Assembly (NCBI GenBank): GCA_029260965.1
Contig: JAJDCG010000001.1
Location: forward strand, 372,001-436,000
Direction of reading: 5' to 3'
Length of the DNA stretch: 64,000 nt
Origin: Candidatus Levyibacteriota bacterium
GTDB taxonomy: Bacteria; Patescibacteria; Microgenomatia; Levybacterales; UBA12049
Part shown: piece by piece, positions 60,701 to 64,000 of the stretch
How the letters are laid out: each line of letters opens with the position of its first letter
How positions within the stretch are numbered: position 1 is the first letter of the stretch
Notes under the pieces: generated by a model
The model's input: the letters and a program-made list of their open reading frames with translations, nothing else
Told to the model about the DNA's origin: nothing
The model's database searches: none
Position numbers and translations under genes: made by a program

Positions 60701-60773
60701 CAAGAACCAAGAACTAGAAACTAAATATATGGACAAAGACCCAGCATCAAAGACCCAAGAACCAGGATCTGAG
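60701..60773 (+). repeat. Heptanucleotide arrays before and inside a GT4 gene start
   Basis: CAAGAAC occurs twice, then a TAGAAAC unit (60701-60721); after the start codon six more units in register (60732-60773), such as ATCAAAG, ACCCAAG. The second part encodes the N-terminus DPASKTQEPGSE of the GT4. Confidence 0.8.
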
Positions 60774-61880
60774 GACAAAATCCTCCGGATTTTGATCCTC
60801 AACTGGCGAGATCCTGCTCATCCATTAGCAGGCGGTGCTGAGTATTCTATGTACGAGCATGCTTTGTATTGGAGGAAAAAAGGTGCGCATGTCACATGGG
60901 TTGGGTCAGCTTTTGAAGGCGCAAAAAAAAACGAAACCAAAAAAGGGATTAAGTTTTTACGGATGGGATCGCATTTCACAGTGCATTTGAAGACTTTTTT
61001 CAGATACATGAGGGGTGAGTTCAGGGATGCCGATATCGTTATAGACTGTTTTCATTTCGTACCATACTTCACACCCCTTTATGTTCGGAATAAGAGTATA
61101 GTTGCCTGGATCAATGAACCTGCGAAGAATGCGTGGTTCAAAAACATCTTTTTCCCCGCAAGCCTTATTGGATTTATATTTGAACCGTTGTTTTTTGTAC
61201 CTTACCGCAAGGCTCAATTTGTGACATCAGCCAAATCGATAAAGAAAGAATTAATAAAGCTGGGGGTAAGAAGAATAAAAGTTATACCACATGGGATTGA
61301 AATACTGGATATGGACCGCATAAAAAAAGAACAATCACTTACTCTTATTTATCTTGCGCAAATTACAGAAGATAAAGGTATTGAAAATGCCCTGCGGGCA
61401 TTTTCAATCATAAGTCATAAATCAGAAATCATAAATCCTGTTCTCTGGGTTGTCGGCAAGGCACCAGACAGTAAATATCTGAAAAAAGTTAAGAAACTGG
61501 TCAGGGATTTGAAATTAGTAAAAAATGTTAAATTTTTTGGGTATGTTGATAAAAGACAGAAATTTACACTTTTGAAAAAAGCCTGGATTCTGGTGCATCC
61601 GTCTGTCAGAGAAGGATGGGGGTTAAATGTAATTGAGGCTGCAGGTGTTGGTACTCCGAGTGTTGGGTATGATGTGGTGGGATTGAGAGATTCGATAAAA
61701 AATGGCAAGACAGGACTTTTGTCAGAGGAGAATCCTGAAGATATGGCAGAAAAATGCATGAAGCTTGTACGTGATAGGGATTTTTATGATAAACTGTCTG
61801 TTAATGCAAAGGAGCATGCAAATAGTTTTTCCTGGCAAAAAGCAGGTAAAAAAAGCCTCCAAATTATAAAAAGTTTATGA
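60729..61880 (+). CDS. GT4-family glycosyltransferase
   Basis: 383 residues. After an N-terminal tail of about 18 residues made by a repeat array, the GT-B fold starts ILRILILNWRDPAHPLAGGAEYSMYEHA with the glycine loop. Further marks are VPYRKAQFVTSAKSIKKELI, IYLAQITEDKGIENAL, and HPSVREGWGLNVIEAAGVGTP with the conserved Glu pair (about 295-303). A second array encodes residues about 226-238 (IISHKSEIINPV). The true start may be further in, at ILRILIL, since the tail is not conserved-looking. Overlaps the next GT2 by 4 nt. Confidence 0.88.
   Translation: MDKDPASKTQEPGSEDKILRILILNWRDPAHPLAGGAEYSMYEHALYWRKKGAHVTWVGSAFEGAKKNETKKGIKFLRMGSHFTVHLKTFFRYMRGEFRDADIVIDCFHFVPYFTPLYVRNKSIVAWINEPAKNAWFKNIFFPASLIGFIFEPLFFVPYRKAQFVTSAKSIKKELIKLGVRRIKVIPHGIEILDMDRIKKEQSLTLIYLAQITEDKGIENALRAFSIISHKSEIINPVLWVVGKAPDSKYLKKVKKLVRDLKLVKNVKFFGYVDKRQKFTLLKKAWILVHPSVREGWGLNVIEAAGVGTPSVGYDVVGLRDSIKNGKTGLLSEENPEDMAEKCMKLVRDRDFYDKLSVNAKEHANSFSWQKAGKKSLQIIKSL
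61406..61440 (+). repeat. Heptanucleotide array in a GT4 gene
   Basis: Five units in strict register, such as AATCATA, AGTCATA, AATCAGA-type. They encode SIISHKSEIINP, a loop between the second Rossmann part's first helix and the strand VLWVVGKAP. Confidence 0.85.
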
Positions 61881-62692
61881 AAAAGTCCCCTCTGGTTTCA
61901 GTAATTATTCCAACTAAAAATTCACGACTCACTATCAAAAAATGTCTTGAGAGTATAAAAAATCAGAGCTATAAAAAGATTGAGCTAATAGTTGTAGACA
62001 ACAACTCGACTGATGATACCAAAAAGATTGCCTGGAAATATACAAAAAATGTTTTTAATCGAGGACCTGAGAGATCCGCACAAAGAAACTATGGTGCATC
62101 CAAATCTAGAGGCGCATATTTACTCTTTGTAGACAGCGATATGGTACTTTCCCGAAATGTGGTCAAAGAGTGTGTTGAGGTTGCGCAAAATTCAAATGCA
62201 AAAGGCATAGTAATTCCAGAGAAGTCAATTGGAGTTGGATTCTGGGCGAGGTGCAAAGCGCTTGAGCGAGAGTTTTATGTAGGAGTCGACTGGATGGAAG
62301 CTGCCCGCTTTTATGAGAAAAAAATATTTGATAAAACTAAGGGGTTTAATGAAAAGATGATAAGTGGAGAGGACTGGGATTTGTCGCAAAGAGTTGGTAG
62401 AATAGATAAATTGGGGAGAATAAAAAGTTTTATATTACATGATGAAGGAAATCTTAGGTTTTTTGAGCTTCTTAAAAAGAAATATTATTACGCAAAGAAT
62501 ATTAATAAATACAAGATCAATAAATCAGATATTTCTAATATAGCAAAACAAACTAGTGTCATTAATAGGTATGGTCTATTTTTATCAAAACCTGGTAAGT
62601 TATTGAATAATCCAATAATCGGATTAGGTATGATTTTAATGAAGACTTCTGAGTTTATTTCTGGAGGAATGGGGATAATTTTAAAAAAATGA
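61877..62692 (+). CDS. GT2 glycosyltransferase
   Basis: 271 residues. LVSVIIPTKNSRLTIKKCLE, VVDNNSTDDT, GPERSAQRNYGAS and LFVDSDMVLS (metal site, about 91) form the GT-A core; MISGEDWDLSQRVGR (about 158-172) is the catalytic region. The C-terminal segment is hydrophobic and may touch the membrane. It overlaps its neighbours by 4 nt on both sides. Confidence 0.88.
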   Translation: MKKSPLVSVIIPTKNSRLTIKKCLESIKNQSYKKIELIVVDNNSTDDTKKIAWKYTKNVFNRGPERSAQRNYGASKSRGAYLLFVDSDMVLSRNVVKECVEVAQNSNAKGIVIPEKSIGVGFWARCKALEREFYVGVDWMEAARFYEKKIFDKTKGFNEKMISGEDWDLSQRVGRIDKLGRIKSFILHDEGNLRFFELLKKKYYYAKNINKYKINKSDISNIAKQTSVINRYGLFLSKPGKLLNNPIIGLGMILMKTSEFISGGMGIILKK

Positions 62693-63384
62693 AAAATATT
62701 ATCAATGAAAAACCTAATGGAAAATTGACAGGCAGATTGAAATTCACTGTTAAGAGTTTTGTAAAGAAAGAAGACATAAAAAATAAAAAAGTTTTGGATA
62801 TCGGGTGTGGCTATGGCTGGTTTGAATTAAATGCATTAAAAAATGGTGTAAAAGAGATCGTAGGAATTGAAATAACCAAGTCCGATTTAAAAACTGCGAA
62901 AGAAAATATTCATGATGAAAGAGCTTTGTTCAAAGTTGCTGGAGCTCTCAAATTACCCTTCAAAGACAATTATTTTGATACTGTTGTTGCTTGGGAAGTA
63001 ATAGAGCATATACCAAAAGGCACTGAATACAAGATGTTTAAAGAAGTGAGTAGAGTATTGAAGAGGAATGGTACTTTTTATTTATCGACTCCTTTTGACT
63101 CTTTCTTTTCGAATTTTTTTGACCCAGCATATTGGCTAATAGGTCATAGGCATTATTCAAAGAAGATGTTGATTGACTTTTGTAAAAAAAATAATCTCGA
63201 AGTAGAAAAAATATTTGTTAGAGGGGGATACTGGAATTTAGTTGGGTTATTAAATATGTATTTTTCTAAATGGATCCTCAGAAGAAATCCATTATTTCAA
63301 AAATACTTTGAGGAAAAAGAAAATCAAGAGTTTGGTAGTAAAAATGGATTTATGGATATTTTTGTCCAATATAAAAAAAGATAA
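62689..63384 (+). CDS. Class I SAM-dependent methyltransferase
   Basis: 231 residues. Motif I is VLDIGCGYGWFELNAL (about 35-50), the acidic SAM-binding residue is in VGIEIT (about 59-64), then LPFKDNYFDTVVAWEVIEHIP (about 88-108) and VLKRNGTFYLSTP. This is the Methyltransf_11/UbiE-like fold seen in glycan loci, where such enzymes methylate or cap sugars. It overlaps the GT2 before it by 4 nt. The 117 nt after it are A/T-rich, with no gene. Confidence 0.88.
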   Translation: MKNIINEKPNGKLTGRLKFTVKSFVKKEDIKNKKVLDIGCGYGWFELNALKNGVKEIVGIEITKSDLKTAKENIHDERALFKVAGALKLPFKDNYFDTVVAWEVIEHIPKGTEYKMFKEVSRVLKRNGTFYLSTPFDSFFSNFFDPAYWLIGHRHYSKKMLIDFCKKNNLEVEKIFVRGGYWNLVGLLNMYFSKWILRRNPLFQKYFEEKENQEFGSKNGFMDIFVQYKKR

Positions 63385-63501
63385 AATTTTATATATTTCA
63401 TTTTCCTAATCTCATTTCAGAATTTAAAATGGTTTTCATAAGGAAAGTGTTCTTGTAAAATCAAAGAGTTATTTTAAAATAAAATTTATTATAAATTATT
63501 T

Positions 63502-64000
63502 ATGAGCATAGAAAAAAAAGGTAACGGTAAAATATCTATAATTATTGTTAATTGGAATGGAAAAAAATGGTTAAAAAAATGTATTTCTTCATTGGAAAGC
63601 CAAACCTACAAAAATTTTGAAATAATTTTTGTTGATAATGCATCTACGGATGGCTCTGTTGCGTATGTAGAGAAAAATTTTCCAAAAGTAAAAATAATAC
63701 AAAATAATGTGAATCTCGGGTTTGCAGGTGGAAATAACGTTGCCATAAATATGGCACAGGGAAAATATATATTGCTTATAAATAATGATACATGGGTAAA
63801 CAATAATTTTATTGAATTATTGATAAATTTTTACATATCGAACAAGTTCAATGTTGTATCCCCTAAGGAGTCTGATTACTCAGAGAAGAAAAGAGACGAC
63901 TATGCATCAAAAATAGACGTATTAGGTCATTCAGTATACATTCGTAAAAAACTTCAAAGCGATACATCATTTTTCTTAACGGGAGTTTGCTTATTTTTTT
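63502..64000 (+). CDS. GT2 glycosyltransferase, rhamnosyltransferase-like (3' end outside window)
   Basis: The frame opens at ATG 63502 and is still open at the window edge, giving 166 residues. ISIIIVNWNGKKWLKKCISS, then VDNASTDGS (about 49), NVNLGFAGGNNVAINMA (about 72-88) and LINNDTWVN (metal site, about 97) match the WbbL/rhamnosyltransferase type of GT2, similar to the gene at 41004. The catalytic ED region is not yet reached. The locus therefore continues beyond the window. Confidence 0.88.
   Translation, partial: MSIEKKGNGKISIIIVNWNGKKWLKKCISSLESQTYKNFEIIFVDNASTDGSVAYVEKNFPKVKIIQNNVNLGFAGGNNVAINMAQGKYILLINNDTWVNNNFIELLINFYISNKFNVVSPKESDYSEKKRDDYASKIDVLGHSVYIRKKLQSDTSFFLTGVCLFF

Noticed and set aside
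1..64000. CRISPR array or cas genes
   Set aside because: No array of 24-40 nt repeats with unique spacers was seen; the 7-nt arrays have no spacers and no Cas protein is encoded.
1..64000. Recoded TGA (genetic code 25 or 4)
   Set aside because: TGA ends many complete genes such as secF and several GT genes at the expected family length, and ATGA overlaps are common.

Overview
The window is a stretch of bacterial chromosome with low GC (A/T-rich throughout), standard stop usage (TGA ends many genes), tightly packed genes and very little intergenic DNA. Several features suggest a member of the Candidate Phyla Radiation (Patescibacteria), perhaps a Microgenomates-like lineage: compact gene forms, an archaeal-type aspartyl-tRNA synthetase without the bacterial insertion domain, reliance on GluRS and a GatB/YqeY protein, a DUF5652-like protein, a four-helix-bundle (IVS-type) protein, and many short unknown membrane or secreted proteins. 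The lineage is an inference; no rRNA or ribosomal protein is present to settle it.

Region 1 (1-29.4 kb) is mainly housekeeping. In order it holds: SecD (5' end outside the window) and SecF; a GatB/YqeY protein; an orphan OmpR-type regulator; PurA; a lone riboflavin synthase behind an NRAMP-family transporter; a cupredoxin with a DUF4383-like membrane protein; AspRS; a D,D-carboxypeptidase; a large membrane protein with an extracytoplasmic hydrolase-like domain; GluRS with a PAP2-like protein, DgkA and a His-rich secreted protein; tRNA-Gln(CUG); TruB; a Ca2+/Na+ exchanger; a Kef-type antiporter; a small alpha/beta hydrolase; an acyltransferase; a metal-binding MauE-like protein; RecJ and GreA; a CCA-adding enzyme; Lon; a frameshifted helix-hairpin-helix gene; and tRNA-Glu(CUC).

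Region 2 (29.4-64 kb, running off the window) is one long plus-strand glycan assembly locus. It combines DPM/ALG5-like GT2 enzymes that probably load sugars onto polyprenyl phosphate, soluble GT2 and GT4 transferases, two Wzx/MATE-type flippases, GalE, a methyltransferase, and an unusually large set of polytopic GT-C proteins (GT39/PMT-like, PTPS-related, YfhO-like, mannosyltransferase-like). The likely logic is cytoplasmic chain building and sugar charging, flipping, then sugar transfer on the outer face by GT-C enzymes that use lipid-linked donors. The only minus-strand gene inside it is a DUF5652-like protein at 42.7-42.9 kb.

Two patterns run across the whole window. First, a promoter architecture: a -10 hexamer, often the extended form TGnTATAAT, lies exactly 6 nt before the start codon of several genes, which predicts leaderless mRNAs. 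Second, short degenerate tandem arrays with a strict 7-nt period occur at a dozen places, many inside protein-coding sequence at loops or termini and, in the glycan locus, at gene junctions where their orientation inverts. I regard the heptanucleotide arrays as the most interesting unexplained structure here.
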